Positions 7,465-16,993 are shown, numbered from the stretch's first letter. The stretch: 48,133 bases of DNA from JACQSR01 sp042577505 (GCA_042577505.1 JBHPEA010000008.1:1-48133); one strand, 5' to 3'. Numbers and translations are program-made. The notes: generated by a model from the letters alone, not told the origin.

Positions 7465-9777
7465 ATGAAAAAAATTAATTTTTTAATAATCGTTACTATT
7501 TGTCTGATTGGTTTATCTGGTTGTTGTGGTGATCAGAGTTGTGATGCTTCAGAAAGCATCTATACTTGTCCTGAAGATTGTTGTGATGTTGATAATGATG
7601 ATTATGTAAGTAACAACCCCGAGTGTGGAGGTAATGACTGTGTTGATACCCACCCTCCGGGAATCAGGTGCATAATCGATCCAGTATATCCCTGCACTGA
7701 AGAAACTTCGAAGTGTGGATGGTGCGTCTATCCTGGCGCAACTGAATTTTGTAATGACGGTGTTGATAATGATTGTGATGGTATAATAGACTGTGATGAT
7801 ACTGACTGTGAATCTAATTTTTATTGTGAGTATTGTGTTGACAATGATGGAGACACTTATCAAGCTTGTGAAGGAGACTGTAATGATGGAAATTGGGATA
7901 TAAATCCTGCTGCTAATGAAGTTTGTGGAGATTTATTAGACAATAATTGTGATGGAATTGTAGATGAAGGTTGTAATGCTTGTCCTATGATTGTAAATTG
8001 TGATGGAAACACACCTCAGAGATGTGTGGTTGGTGCAAATCCAGTAATGCAAAATGAAGCACCTTGCTTATCAAATCAGAAATGTTTTGCGGAGGTATTC
8101 GACACCCCTAGTGATTATAAAATCGGAGTTACAGGTTGTTCATATGGTCTATTTTATTTACCAAGCGAAAACTCAATATTAAATGAACATGGAGCTGGAA
8201 GATTTCCACTAACTGTTACTAAAGACCAAATTAAACCAGAATTCATAGATATCTACCCTGGTTATGCTAAAATAGACAAAAGTGCTTACCCCCCTCTAAA
8301 TGTTAGGGTAAATATTACTTTTACTGGATTACCCTATAGGACCATTAAAGTTATGCAACAAGATGGTGCCGGAAGTCAGTATTACTGTGATCCATATGCT
8401 TTGGGTTCGGATTGTCCTTTAGTTTGGAGTGGTGATGATATGTTTGAGATCTCTTCAGCATCAGAAGTTACTGCGATAATTCCTGAATATGAGGATTACT
8501 CTTCTCAAGGAGGCATAGGTATTTCAGCTAAACCCAATTGTTATGCTAGGCCTCTAGGAGATGATGATAAACCAAATAATGTATGTGCAGATGGAAAAAT
8601 TTGGGAGTTTCATCCAGAAGCTTCGGGAAGTTTTACAAACTGGTGTCCACATGTGTTACAAGAATGTCCTAATGGTTGTGGGGGGAGTCCCTACAATCCT
8701 ACTTGTAATGAATGTAATCCTAATGCTGAAGGTGCGTTTTGTGGCCAAAGAGATTGTAATAGGTATGCACCAGGTTTTCCACAAAGTTGTAAATGTTCTT
8801 CAGGGCAAACATGTAATAACTGTAGAAATGAGGTTCAGTGTGGAGGAATATTTAGTATAAAACAAATATATGTTTGTACCCAACACTCAGGGAGAATGAG
8901 TGCTCAAAGTGAAGACGAATGTAGTGGTGGTACGGAGTGTCCTACTGGAACATTCCAATGTGGTACTAGGGGCGATAATGGTTTGGCCACCTGTTGCAAT
9001 GATGGTCAAGCATGTGAAAATGGCCAATGTGTAGAAGGTCCAGAATGTGATCCTCCATGCCAACCTGATCAATATTGTGATGAAGGTGTATGTAAGGATG
9101 TGGAACCAATGTGTGAGGATCCCTGTGAACAATTTGATGTAGAAAGTGGTCAATGTTTAATTATGGATTGTGAAACTTGTACTCATTGTGAAGAGGGGGC
9201 TTGTGTTCCCACTAATGATAGAACTCCTTGTGTAGATGCCAATAATGGTGTAACCAGATGTTGTAGTGAATGTCAAACATGTATTGATGGACGTTGTCAA
9301 GGAGCTTGTTGTGGTGATGAGTTTGCATGCCCCTCTGAGGCAGATCCTCTTAAGGATTGTTGTTCTGCTTCTGAATCATGTAATTCTCTTAGTGGAAAAT
9401 GTGAACCCGATTGTGAATACAGGCAGTCATACTGTAGAGACGATCAAGGTAATTTTCTTGACTGTTGTGATGAAGGCGAAATTTGTGATCCAGAAAGAGG
9501 ATGTAAAACAGGACCTTGTAATGAAAATGAGAGAGAAGTTGACTGCGCAGGTGGCTATTACAATATGAAAATATGTTGTGATGTGGATAAATTCGTTGTC
9601 AATTCTAAAGGCACATGTAAATGTATGGATTGTGATCCCACTGTGTACATATCACAATGCTGGTGTCCTGAAGGAAGTGCAAATTTTGGAACCTGTACTG
9701 AAGCTAGTGGTCCTGGAAAATGTGGAACTCCCAATTGTTATTGCTTAAATGGAGAATCCAGACGTTGTCCTTATTAG
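7465..9777 (+). CDS. Large Cys-rich lipoprotein with MopE-like metal-binding motifs
   Basis: A 770-residue exported protein. The N-terminus is a lipoprotein signal (hydrophobic stretch then GLSGCCG lipobox). The next 150 residues hold D/N-rich repeats of the MopE/PF11617 type, such as DNDCDGIIDCDDTDC and DNNCDGIVDEGC, proposed to bind metal. A beta-rich middle (about 200-400) follows. The C-terminal half is a long series of spaced Cys-pairs resembling disulfide-rich modules. Start chosen at ATG 7465, directly after a lysine-rich signal start and about 25 bases after a TTTAAATT box at 7434; the frame remains open to 7360 but that part overlaps purM. Function unknown; a cell-surface adhesion or binding role is inference. 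Confidence 0.8.
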   Translation: MKKINFLIIVTICLIGLSGCCGDQSCDASESIYTCPEDCCDVDNDDYVSNNPECGGNDCVDTHPPGIRCIIDPVYPCTEETSKCGWCVYPGATEFCNDGVDNDCDGIIDCDDTDCESNFYCEYCVDNDGDTYQACEGDCNDGNWDINPAANEVCGDLLDNNCDGIVDEGCNACPMIVNCDGNTPQRCVVGANPVMQNEAPCLSNQKCFAEVFDTPSDYKIGVTGCSYGLFYLPSENSILNEHGAGRFPLTVTKDQIKPEFIDIYPGYAKIDKSAYPPLNVRVNITFTGLPYRTIKVMQQDGAGSQYYCDPYALGSDCPLVWSGDDMFEISSASEVTAIIPEYEDYSSQGGIGISAKPNCYARPLGDDDKPNNVCADGKIWEFHPEASGSFTNWCPHVLQECPNGCGGSPYNPTCNECNPNAEGAFCGQRDCNRYAPGFPQSCKCSSGQTCNNCRNEVQCGGIFSIKQIYVCTQHSGRMSAQSEDECSGGTECPTGTFQCGTRGDNGLATCCNDGQACENGQCVEGPECDPPCQPDQYCDEGVCKDVEPMCEDPCEQFDVESGQCLIMDCETCTHCEEGACVPTNDRTPCVDANNGVTRCCSECQTCIDGRCQGACCGDEFACPSEADPLKDCCSASESCNSLSGKCEPDCEYRQSYCRDDQGNFLDCCDEGEICDPERGCKTGPCNENEREVDCAGGYYNMKICCDVDKFVVNSKGTCKCMDCDPTVYISQCWCPEGSANFGTCTEASGPGKCGTPNCYCLNGESRRCPY

Positions 9778-9846
9778 GATATAGGATTAATTTTCTTTTA
9801 TTTTTGGAAATGATTAGAACTCTACCTTCTTGTTGAATAAATCTCT

Positions 9847-10737
9847 TTAAATGTTCAATATATTTTTTCTTTCTAAATAAATTATTACAAGGACTGTAAC
9901 AATGATTAAGGGTATTAAGAAAATAATCCAAAGATTTAGTGGACGAGCTTCTGTCTTTTTGGTTATTTCAACTGAGGATTCTGAGATTTCTTCTTTCGGG
10001 GGTGGAGGAGTATAGTTTTTTGCTGTTGTTGTTTGTGTTACATTTGGTATGGGAGAAGGATGTATCTCAATTTCTTTTATCAAGAACGTCGCGGTCTTAT
10101 TTCCTTTAAGTAGAGTAACTTCTAAATCTTTAATTCCATCGCCATCGAGGTCTTTTTGAATTTTATCGCCGATTTTTAGATAGTGGTAGGTGGGAATAGA
10201 TTTAATTGATATTTGAGCAGTATTGTTTCTAAAATATATCATAGACACTGAATGAAATGAGTTATTGAATTCGAAAGTAGCACTAGCTTTCTCAGAGAGC
10301 TCGACGTTAGAACCAGTTTTTGATAAAGTGATTCTTGTGACGGGATATTTGACTTTTCCTCCTGTACCAGTTAAAGTAGATTTTGTTGTTGGTATACTAG
10401 ATGTTGTTTTATTGGATATATTTGTGTCGTTTTTTGTTACGTTAATTGTTACATTTGTAGTGTCATTAATTGTAAGATTAGTTGTATCATTTATCGTTAC
10501 ATTCGTAGTGACGTTGGTTGTTACATTCGTAGTAACATTTGTATTATTCCCTGTGGCATTACATGCTACACAATCTGTTTGATTTGTTGTATTATCAGAG
10601 ATGTTTTGTAAAGGATCAATACACCCTTCATCAGTACATAAATACCCAAAAGGACAAGATCCAGCAGGATCTTCAGGGCACACAGTAACACAACCTGCTA
10701 TTACTAATAATGTAAATAATAAAAAAATATTCTTCAT
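9847..10737 (-). CDS. Sequon-rich membrane-anchored lipoprotein with D-rich Ca-type loop
   Basis: A 296-residue protein. It starts with a lipoprotein signal (lipobox VIAGC) and a short Cys cluster. Residues about 50-115 are an almost pure Asn-X-Thr tract with roughly 18 N-glycosylation sequons. A beta-rich domain follows (about 125-225) with DLDGDGIKDLE, the spacing of a calcium-binding Asp-rich loop. Then comes a Pro-rich spacer and a C-terminal membrane helix LWIIFLIPLIIVTVLVIIY. The start is the ATG whose first bases overlap the stop of the upstream Ca-ATPase gene (ATGA). The longer upstream frame runs inside the ATPase and is not credible. Co-expression suggests a calcium-linked surface role, which is inference. 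Confidence 0.8.
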   Translation of the reverse strand: MKNIFLLFTLLVIAGCVTVCPEDPAGSCPFGYLCTDEGCIDPLQNISDNTTNQTDCVACNATGNNTNVTTNVTTNVTTNVTINDTTNLTINDTTNVTINVTKNDTNISNKTTSSIPTTKSTLTGTGGKVKYPVTRITLSKTGSNVELSEKASATFEFNNSFHSVSMIYFRNNTAQISIKSIPTYHYLKIGDKIQKDLDGDGIKDLEVTLLKGNKTATFLIKEIEIHPSPIPNVTQTTTAKNYTPPPPKEEISESSVEITKKTEARPLNLWIIFLIPLIIVTVLVIIYLERKNILNI

Positions 10738-13361
10738 TTTGTTTCTAGGGGTGTTTTCATTAATGCTTTCGATATCTCGATTATAATTGCCCCTATGCTT
10801 GAAATCAAGATTATGAAAATTAATTCTCCTATACTTAATGGTGCCATATCGAGGAATTTGTTTAGGAATGGTAAGTATATCGATCCTAAAATTATTAGGA
10901 ATGAGCTTACGATTGCTAACACCAACCATTTGTTTTTGAATAATCCAATTTTAATGGAAGGATATAATGTAGATCTGCATGCAAAACCTTGGTAGAGTTC
11001 AAACATTGCGATTGTTAGGAAAGTTGCTGTTTGCGCTTTAAGTAAATCTCCTGTATTTGACATATAAACAAAGACCGACAATGCAACTATAATCATTGCA
11101 ATTGGATAATAAATTAAGTAGGGTCTTAAGCCCCGATAGATAGGTTCTTTCAATTTCCTTGGTTTTCTTGACATTGCATTAGGTTCGAAAGGATCAGCAC
11201 TTAGTGCTAACGCAGGTAAACCATCAGTTACTAGATTGATCATTAATATTTGAGTTGCAGTTAATGGAAGATCCCAACCGAATACTATGGCAAGGAAGAT
11301 TATCAGTACCTCTCCTATGTTTCCTGAAATTAAGAATGAGAAGAATTTTCTAATATTATCATAAACACCCCTCCCTTCTTCTACTGCATTTACAATTGAA
11401 GAGAAGTTATCATCAGTTAAGATCATATCACTAGCTTCTTTACTGACATCTGTTCCTGTAATACCCATCGCAACTCCAATGTCAGCCTTTTTTAGAGCTG
11501 GAGCATCATTGACTCCGTCACCAGTCATTGCAACAACTTGATCCTGCTTTCTCAAAGCGTTTACAATTTTTATTTTATGTTCCGGATTTACACGAGCATA
11601 TATTGAAATTTTTTCAACAGTTTTATCGATATCTTGTATTTCATCGAGTTTTTGTCCGTTGATGGAATCTCCTGAAAGACCTATTTCTTTAGCAACAGCT
11701 TTAGCAGTAACTTCATTATCTCCTGTAATCATTATTACCCTAATTCCAGCTTGTTTACATTTTTCTAATGCTATTTTTACTTCTGGTCTCGGAGGATCGA
11801 TCATTCCTTGAAGTCCAACAAAAATTAATTTCTTTTCTGGTTCAGAATTCACGATTATTTTATATGCAAAGCCTAAAACTCTTAATGCATCATTTGCAAA
11901 TTTTGTATTTGTATCAAGTATTTTCTTCTTATCTTCTGGTGTAAGCTTTTTTACTTTACCATTTATATCAATATATTCACAGTGATTAAGAACAACTTCA
12001 ACTGCTCCTTTGACGAATGCTACCTTTGTTTTCTGATGTTTGTGAATAGTAGTCATCATTTTTCTTTCAGAAGTAAATCCAATTTCGTCAATTCTGGGGT
12101 AATTTGCATGCAGATCTTCAACATTCATACCTGCTTTTTTAGCACTCACAATTAGAGAGCCCTCAGTAGGGTCACCAATTATTTTTCCTTCTTTGAGTTC
12201 TGCATCATTGTTTAATGCACCAATGTGAAGAATTAAGTCAAGTTCTTTTGTATCTGTTCTTTTACCATCAGTTAAGAACTCTCCTTTAGTTTCATATCCT
12301 GCTCCCGAAACTTCGAATATTTTGTTATTAGCAAAGATTTTCTTTACTGTCATTTCATTCATTGTTAAAGTACCAGTCTTATCGGTGCAAATAACTGTAG
12401 TAGAACCAAGAGTTTCGACGCTTGGTAGTCTTCTGATCAATGCATTTCTATGAAGCATTCTCTTTGTTCCTATTGCTAATGAAATTGTAACTACAGCAGG
12501 TAATCCTTCTGGTATTGCCGCAACCGCTAAAGAAACTGCCACTATTAACATTTCGAGCATAGAGGCTTTATGGGCGAGTAGTCCAGCACCAAATACTATG
12601 AATGCAACAATTAATGTGATTATTCCTAAGACTTTCCCAAGTTGATCCATCTTTTTTTGTAATGGTGTTAATTCTTGTTTTACTTCTTGGATCATTGTTG
12701 CAATTTTACCAATTTCAGAATTCATTCCAGTGTCAGTAATAATTGCTTTAGCCCTCCCACTTACGATAATTGTGGATGAGAAAACCATATTTGATTTATC
12801 TGCAAGAGCTAGTTTTTCTGCTAATTTTTTTATTTGTTTAGGAATTGGATGTGACTCTCCAGTTAGTGCTGCTTCTTGAGTTTGGATATTAAAAGATTCT
12901 AGTAACCTCGCATCTGCAGGTACCTTGTCCCCCACTTCTAAGAATATAATATCACCTGGTACTAGTTCCTTTGCGTCGATTTGTTTTTTTTGACCATCTC
13001 TGAGAACTTTTGCTTTCAACGATGCTAGTTTCTTTAGAGCAGCTATAGCACGCTCAGCCCTATATTCTTGTACAAAACCTAAAATTGCTATAAGGACCAA
13101 TATTACTAAAATTACAATTGCATCAACATACTCTTTTAAGAAAGCAGAGATAATTGTTGCAACAATAAGGATCCAAATTACTACACTTTTAAATTGTCTT
13201 ATGAAAATTTGGATGGGTGAGACCGGTTTTTCTTCTTTTATCTCATTAACCCCATATTTTATTATCCTTTCATCGACTTCATGTTGATTTAATCCCTTTT
13301 CTAAAGAGCTATTTAGTTGTTTAAGAACCTCACTTGATTCCAAACTATGTGCGGTTTTCAT
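10734..13361 (-). CDS. P-type Ca2+-transporting ATPase (P2A/PacL-like)
   Basis: An 875-residue ion pump with all P-type landmarks in order: actuator TGES, M4 motif IPEGLPAVVT, phosphorylation site CDKTGTLTMNE, nucleotide-binding KGA, hinge TGDGVNDAPALKKADIGVAMG, and six C-terminal membrane helices. The PEGLP form in M4 and the NLVTDGLPALALS segment in M6 point to the SERCA/PacL calcium group rather than heavy-metal or potassium pumps; secretory-pathway Mn/Ca pumps are the main alternative. Length is normal (850-920). It sits second in a tightly overlapped operon: the AbrB-like gene upstream overlaps by ATGA, and the lipoprotein downstream also overlaps by ATGA. Confidence 0.92.
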   Translation of the reverse strand: MKTAHSLESSEVLKQLNSSLEKGLNQHEVDERIIKYGVNEIKEEKPVSPIQIFIRQFKSVVIWILIVATIISAFLKEYVDAIVILVILVLIAILGFVQEYRAERAIAALKKLASLKAKVLRDGQKKQIDAKELVPGDIIFLEVGDKVPADARLLESFNIQTQEAALTGESHPIPKQIKKLAEKLALADKSNMVFSSTIIVSGRAKAIITDTGMNSEIGKIATMIQEVKQELTPLQKKMDQLGKVLGIITLIVAFIVFGAGLLAHKASMLEMLIVAVSLAVAAIPEGLPAVVTISLAIGTKRMLHRNALIRRLPSVETLGSTTVICTDKTGTLTMNEMTVKKIFANNKIFEVSGAGYETKGEFLTDGKRTDTKELDLILHIGALNNDAELKEGKIIGDPTEGSLIVSAKKAGMNVEDLHANYPRIDEIGFTSERKMMTTIHKHQKTKVAFVKGAVEVVLNHCEYIDINGKVKKLTPEDKKKILDTNTKFANDALRVLGFAYKIIVNSEPEKKLIFVGLQGMIDPPRPEVKIALEKCKQAGIRVIMITGDNEVTAKAVAKEIGLSGDSINGQKLDEIQDIDKTVEKISIYARVNPEHKIKIVNALRKQDQVVAMTGDGVNDAPALKKADIGVAMGITGTDVSKEASDMILTDDNFSSIVNAVEEGRGVYDNIRKFFSFLISGNIGEVLIIFLAIVFGWDLPLTATQILMINLVTDGLPALALSADPFEPNAMSRKPRKLKEPIYRGLRPYLIYYPIAMIIVALSVFVYMSNTGDLLKAQTATFLTIAMFELYQGFACRSTLYPSIKIGLFKNKWLVLAIVSSFLIILGSIYLPFLNKFLDMAPLSIGELIFIILISSIGAIIIEISKALMKTPLETK

Positions 13362-13528
13362 GTTTTCCTCTCCTCAAATATGATATTCCATTTGTTTGTT
13401 TGTGGATCATAAGTAAATACCACATTGTATTTCTTAGCTTTATCAATAGCAAAAAGAAGTTGAGAAGGGACAGTTGTTTCGTAGGAAGAGCCCCTTTTGT
13501 ACAGTCTCCGTCTTATTTCAAGTGGCAT
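13358..13528 (-). CDS. Small AbrB/SpoVT-like DNA-binding protein
   Basis: A 56-residue frame. The sequence begins MPLEIRRRLYKRGSSYETTV and continues with PSQLLFAIDKAKKYNVVF, then a basic-acidic tail. The GSSYETTVPSQLL pattern matches the swapped-hairpin AbrB fold of small archaeal regulators. Its stop codon overlaps the ATPase start (ATGA), so the two are surely co-translated. Just upstream lie four 12-bp repeats overlapping A+T-rich promoter sequence, a plausible autoregulatory operator. I am confident it is a real gene from the overlap and motif; the regulatory role is inferred. Confidence 0.75.
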   Translation of the reverse strand: MPLEIRRRLYKRGSSYETTVPSQLLFAIDKAKKYNVVFTYDPQTNKWNIIFEERKT

Positions 13529-13572
13529 ATACTTATATTAATACTTATTAGAATACATATATCTATACTTAT
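13529..13572. repeat. Four direct repeats with 12-bp period (candidate operator)
   Basis: ATACTTAT occurs at 13529, 13541 and 13565, and the one-base variant ATACATAT at 13553, so the copies start exactly 12 bases apart. They lie immediately upstream of the AbrB-like gene, in the region where its TATA box must be. Evenly phased copies suggest cooperative binding by a small dimeric regulator. Confidence 0.7.
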
Positions 13573-13688
13573 ATTTAAGCTTTTTGAAGGAATAATTGTT
13601 TTCTATATAGAAAATAAAAAAATTGAATATTTTTCGAAATGTTTTTATATTAGAATTTATGGAGTAATATTAAAATGAGGTGAGAATT

Positions 13689-14015
13689 ATGAAATATAAT
13701 CTTCTATTAATTGTTGTGATGATTGCTGTTACTGGTTGTAGTTTGTGTTATGGTGGTTCTGCTAATGGCGTTTGTGATGCTGATTTCGCAGAGACATTTA
13801 AATCGTGTCCCGATGATTGTTATTGTGGGGATGGAGAGTGTGATGACGTCGAGCTAATTGATCCATTTAATTGTCCTGTAGATTGTTGCAGTGTTGATTT
13901 AGATTGCGATTTTGCTGATGGATGCTGTAATCCAAGTGCTGACGGGCAATGTGATTGCGATTGTTTAAACCAAGCAGCTGGTGGAGATACACAAGTAGAT
14001 GATCCTGATTGTTAA
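13689..14015 (+). CDS. Small acidic Cys-rich lipoprotein
   Basis: A 108-residue protein, starting MKYNLLLIVVMIAVTGCS with a clear lipobox. The mature part is very acidic and has about 17 Cys in pairs (CPDDCYCGDGEC, CCSVDLDCDF, CDCDCLNQ). The start is ATG 13689, preceded five bases upstream by GGTGAG, a good ribosome-binding site; the earlier ATG 13680 lies within that site. It is followed after 54 bases by another Cys-rich lipoprotein on the same strand, probably co-transcribed. No known family recognised. Disulfide-rich or metal-binding surface protein is the best guess. Confidence 0.75.
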   Translation: MKYNLLLIVVMIAVTGCSLCYGGSANGVCDADFAETFKSCPDDCYCGDGECDDVELIDPFNCPVDCCSVDLDCDFADGCCNPSADGQCDCDCLNQAAGGDTQVDDPDC

Positions 14016-14069
14016 TTTTTTTTAATTTTTTTAGAAAATTTTAAATAAGGAGATTATAATGAGATTATA

Positions 14070-16187
14070 ATGAGATATCTTATGAAGACATTTAATATAT
14101 TGCTTTTTGCTATAACCTCAATTATTATTATTTCTTGCACGGCAAATGTTACATTTGAGTCCATTCCAAGTGGAGCGAAAGTTTACTGTGATGAAGGAAT
14201 TGAAGGAAGATGGCAATTCTGTGTAGAAAGTACCCCTGAGACTGTAAGCTTAATTCCCGGTGAACAAAATTTTATTTTTGTGTTGGATGGATATGATAAC
14301 TATTCTGTCAATAATTTTAATGTTGAAACTGGTAATTCGGATTTATCAATAATTTTTGAATGTGAGGACAAAGACGAGGATGGTTATAGTAATGTTGAAT
14401 GTGGCGGGGATGACTGCAACGATACTTTATCTTTTATTAATCCTGGAGAAGAAGATTTACCTTGTAACGGTGCGGATGATAACTGCAACGGGGAAATTGA
14501 CGAAACGAATATAGATGCTGATGGCGATAATTATTATTTTTGTGATGATTGTAATGATAATGATGCATCTAGCTATCCAACTGTAGATAAGGATTTAGAT
14601 GGCAGTCCTTGTGAAGAGGATTGTAATGATAATGATAGAAACATACATCCTAATGCTTATGAGTTATGTGGAGATGGATATGTAGATAATAATTGTGATG
14701 GGATAATTGATGATAATTGTGAAAATTTGTGTGATGGAATATTCGCCCGATGTGAAACTGGATACAGACCAGACCCAGAAAGGTGCCACATTAATCATTG
14801 GGGTAATCCAGTATATGAAGATATTTATGATGTTTCTTGTCCAGCGGGGTGCGAAGCAATAAACTTTAACGTTCCCGGTGAGCCAAAAATTGGAAGAGCT
14901 GGATGTACATACCCAATGGTTAAATCTAGCAGAGTAGTTTTATCGGATCTAGGAAGAATAATCGTACCAGAGCGATTAAAGGATGTTAATATAGATATAT
15001 CATGCTTTAAGATTGCGCCAGGTTATTTCCATATAAACACTTCAAGATGCCCATCTTTACAACTTCAGCCAGGAGAAGATTATAGGGTTTTATTTAACAT
15101 TACAGATGAATCATTTTTAAATTATCCACGATTTTTCCTTTCTAATGAATATGGGGAGTTAGAAGAGTGTCCATGGCACAAGTGTAAATGGATTGTGCCT
15201 TATGATGGGAAAAAGGTTGCTTTCAAAATTCCCTATGCACAATATTCTAGTACTATAACTGGGGCTGTATTACCTCATAATTATCCCATAGACATTTTAA
15301 ACGATTCAAAAAATTATAATAATGTTGCGAATAAAGACGCATCGATAAAAGTAGATTCCGATTGTGATTTGGGTTGCCCATTTGAGGGAAATCTCTTTGG
15401 ATTGTTTGATTGCATGGCTTGGACTAGTAATAACAAGGGATGGAAACATTGCAAGGGAAATGCGGTTTGGGCTTGGAAATCTTGCGATTATCCTTGGGGG
15501 CTTACTGAAGTAATGTTAGAAGAGTGTGATGAAGATGAGGTGTGTTCTACTCCTAAGCCTGGAGGAAAAGCAGAGTGTAAGAATAGCGAGCTAGGGGGAT
15601 GTGGGGATAATGGTATGGAGTGGGGTGTAGAGTGTAAGGGAAGTTGGGGAGCAAACAGTGGATGTGATTGTAAATTAACTACTGGAAATATATTCTGTTT
15701 TGGTAATAAATGTTGTAAGGGTCCTGATGATCCAAATTGTGGAGATGCTTGTGGAGATGGTGTTTGTGGGGGAGAAGGAGATTGCGATTGTGTTTGTGAG
15801 AATGATCCTTCTGCAAAACTATGCACATACACTGATGAAAATGATGAAACACAAACATGCTGTTATTATCCCGATGAAGAAGCTTGTGTAGGGGATGAAG
15901 GATGCATTTCCCAACCTGAAGAATGTGGGGCATATATGTATGCTTGTGTGAATGGTTGCTGTACATCTGATGCAGTTATGATTGGGAATGATGCAGATGG
16001 TTGTAGATGTTGTGGAAATAGGGAAGTTGGTTATTGGGATCTCATTTTTAGTACTGATTGTGATGCGTCTGATTTAAGTGTCTGTACAGGTATAGAATGG
16101 GATGCTGGGCAAGAAGGAATATGTGGTAATGAATGGTATGGTAATCAGGGTGGTGATTGTTATAGGTGTACTGAATGGCCACCTTAA
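14070..16187 (+). CDS. PEGA-domain, MopE-like Cys-rich lipoprotein
   Basis: A 705-residue exported protein. After a signal ending at a lipobox (IIISC), residues about 25-95 form a PEGA domain (FESIPSGAKVYCDEG, then TPETVSLIPGEQNFIFVLDGY). D/N-rich MopE-type motifs come next: DKDEDGYSNVECGGDDCND, DDNCNGEIDETN, DNNCDGIIDDNC. A middle domain shares its layout with the protein at 7465-9777 (for example the acidic Cys cluster and a GRAGC segment), so the two are paralogues. The C-terminus holds dense Cys modules. The start could be ATG 14070 or ATG 14082. GGAG at 14047 lies 20 bases before the first, and a duplicated GAGATTATAAT separates them. Function unknown. Confidence 0.8.
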   Translation: MRYLMKTFNILLFAITSIIIISCTANVTFESIPSGAKVYCDEGIEGRWQFCVESTPETVSLIPGEQNFIFVLDGYDNYSVNNFNVETGNSDLSIIFECEDKDEDGYSNVECGGDDCNDTLSFINPGEEDLPCNGADDNCNGEIDETNIDADGDNYYFCDDCNDNDASSYPTVDKDLDGSPCEEDCNDNDRNIHPNAYELCGDGYVDNNCDGIIDDNCENLCDGIFARCETGYRPDPERCHINHWGNPVYEDIYDVSCPAGCEAINFNVPGEPKIGRAGCTYPMVKSSRVVLSDLGRIIVPERLKDVNIDISCFKIAPGYFHINTSRCPSLQLQPGEDYRVLFNITDESFLNYPRFFLSNEYGELEECPWHKCKWIVPYDGKKVAFKIPYAQYSSTITGAVLPHNYPIDILNDSKNYNNVANKDASIKVDSDCDLGCPFEGNLFGLFDCMAWTSNNKGWKHCKGNAVWAWKSCDYPWGLTEVMLEECDEDEVCSTPKPGGKAECKNSELGGCGDNGMEWGVECKGSWGANSGCDCKLTTGNIFCFGNKCCKGPDDPNCGDACGDGVCGGEGDCDCVCENDPSAKLCTYTDENDETQTCCYYPDEEACVGDEGCISQPEECGAYMYACVNGCCTSDAVMIGNDADGCRCCGNREVGYWDLIFSTDCDASDLSVCTGIEWDAGQEGICGNEWYGNQGGDCYRCTEWPP

Positions 16188-16993
16188 TTTGCTTGTCTAA
16201 GAACTTCTTGTTTCATTGGAAAGTATTGTTGGGATAATGCAGTACATGTCATACCACCAAGTCTTTGATCGAATACAGAAAAGTTGTTATCAACAATATC
16301 TGTAAGTTCAGGTCTTGTATTGTTTAGTGCTTCACACATAGCTAATTTGTATTCATGCATAGCCTCATCTGCTACTGCACCCTTTGGATTTCTTATTAAT
16401 CTACTATAACTTTCAACTCTAGCAGCGTATTGTTCGATTTCATTCTCATTGCCTGATGTGAATAAATCAGTTAAAAATCGTTGATCGCCCAGTGTTCTCA
16501 TAACTTGGCTAGCAATAAAACCATTTGTAAACATTGGATCTCTGGAGGACATGTATTCCAAAATCTTTTGTAAGGCTTGATCATCTTTTTTTTCGATTAA
16601 TTGTGTGTAAAGTTTATCTGCATTATGTTTAAGATACATTTGTACTCTTTCTTTAGGAATTGGACGCCATTTTGATCCTCTTTCTTGATAACTTTGGATT
16701 ATTTCACCTGCACGTTCAAACGAAACTTCTTTGAAGTCTTCGATACCCTTATCCACGATATGGTAGCTGAAAGTAAATGGAATAGGATATTCTGATTTAC
16801 TTTTTTCCATATAGTCATCAAGTGAAGTGAAAGGAGAAAAGGTATCTTCAAATGCTGGAGTATGTCTTTGAGGGGCTGAGGAGAAGATAGGATTAACATT
16901 ATGATTTAAATTAGGTTTTGGAACTAATAACTTGGGTAAATAGAGCGCTGCTGCAGCTGCGATTATTATATATGTAAGATGACGTCTATTCAT
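16184..16993 (-). CDS. Hypothetical protein with one N-terminal membrane helix
   Basis: A 269-residue protein from ATG 16993. The first 25 residues are a basic start followed by a hydrophobic helix (YIIIAAAAALYLPKLL), an anchor or signal. The remainder is polar and probably all-helical, without Cys clusters apart from single residues near the C-terminus. I recognise no family. The frame is open to 17041, but the internal ATG follows a TTTTTTAAA element by about 26 bases and starts the MNRRH signal-like sequence, so it is preferred. It overlaps the convergent PEGA lipoprotein gene by four bases. Confidence 0.65.
   Translation of the reverse strand: MNRRHLTYIIIAAAAALYLPKLLVPKPNLNHNVNPIFSSAPQRHTPAFEDTFSPFTSLDDYMEKSKSEYPIPFTFSYHIVDKGIEDFKEVSFERAGEIIQSYQERGSKWRPIPKERVQMYLKHNADKLYTQLIEKKDDQALQKILEYMSSRDPMFTNGFIASQVMRTLGDQRFLTDLFTSGNENEIEQYAARVESYSRLIRNPKGAVADEAMHEYKLAMCEALNNTRPELTDIVDNNFSVFDQRLGGMTCTALSQQYFPMKQEVLRQAN

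Noticed and set aside
8561..8860. Alternative frames inside the Cys-rich lipoprotein genes
   Set aside because: TGT/TGG-rich DNA keeps several frames open; only the frame with signal peptide and Cys pattern is credible.
9704..9931. Short minus-strand frame between two lipoprotein genes
   Set aside because: It overlaps the ends of both neighbours and has no domain, promoter or ribosome-binding site.
10265..10582. Val/Phe/Ser-rich plus-strand frame
   Set aside because: It is the complement of the Asn-Thr sequon tract of the minus-strand lipoprotein; low-complexity artefact.
13529..13572. CRISPR array or replication origin iterons
   Set aside because: Units are only 12 bases with no spacers and there is no replication initiator gene nearby; an operator is the better reading.
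13334..13678. A 114-codon plus-strand frame opposite the AbrB-like gene
   Set aside because: It runs antisense through the ATPase start and the AbrB-like gene, lacks a ribosome-binding site and has no recognisable domain.
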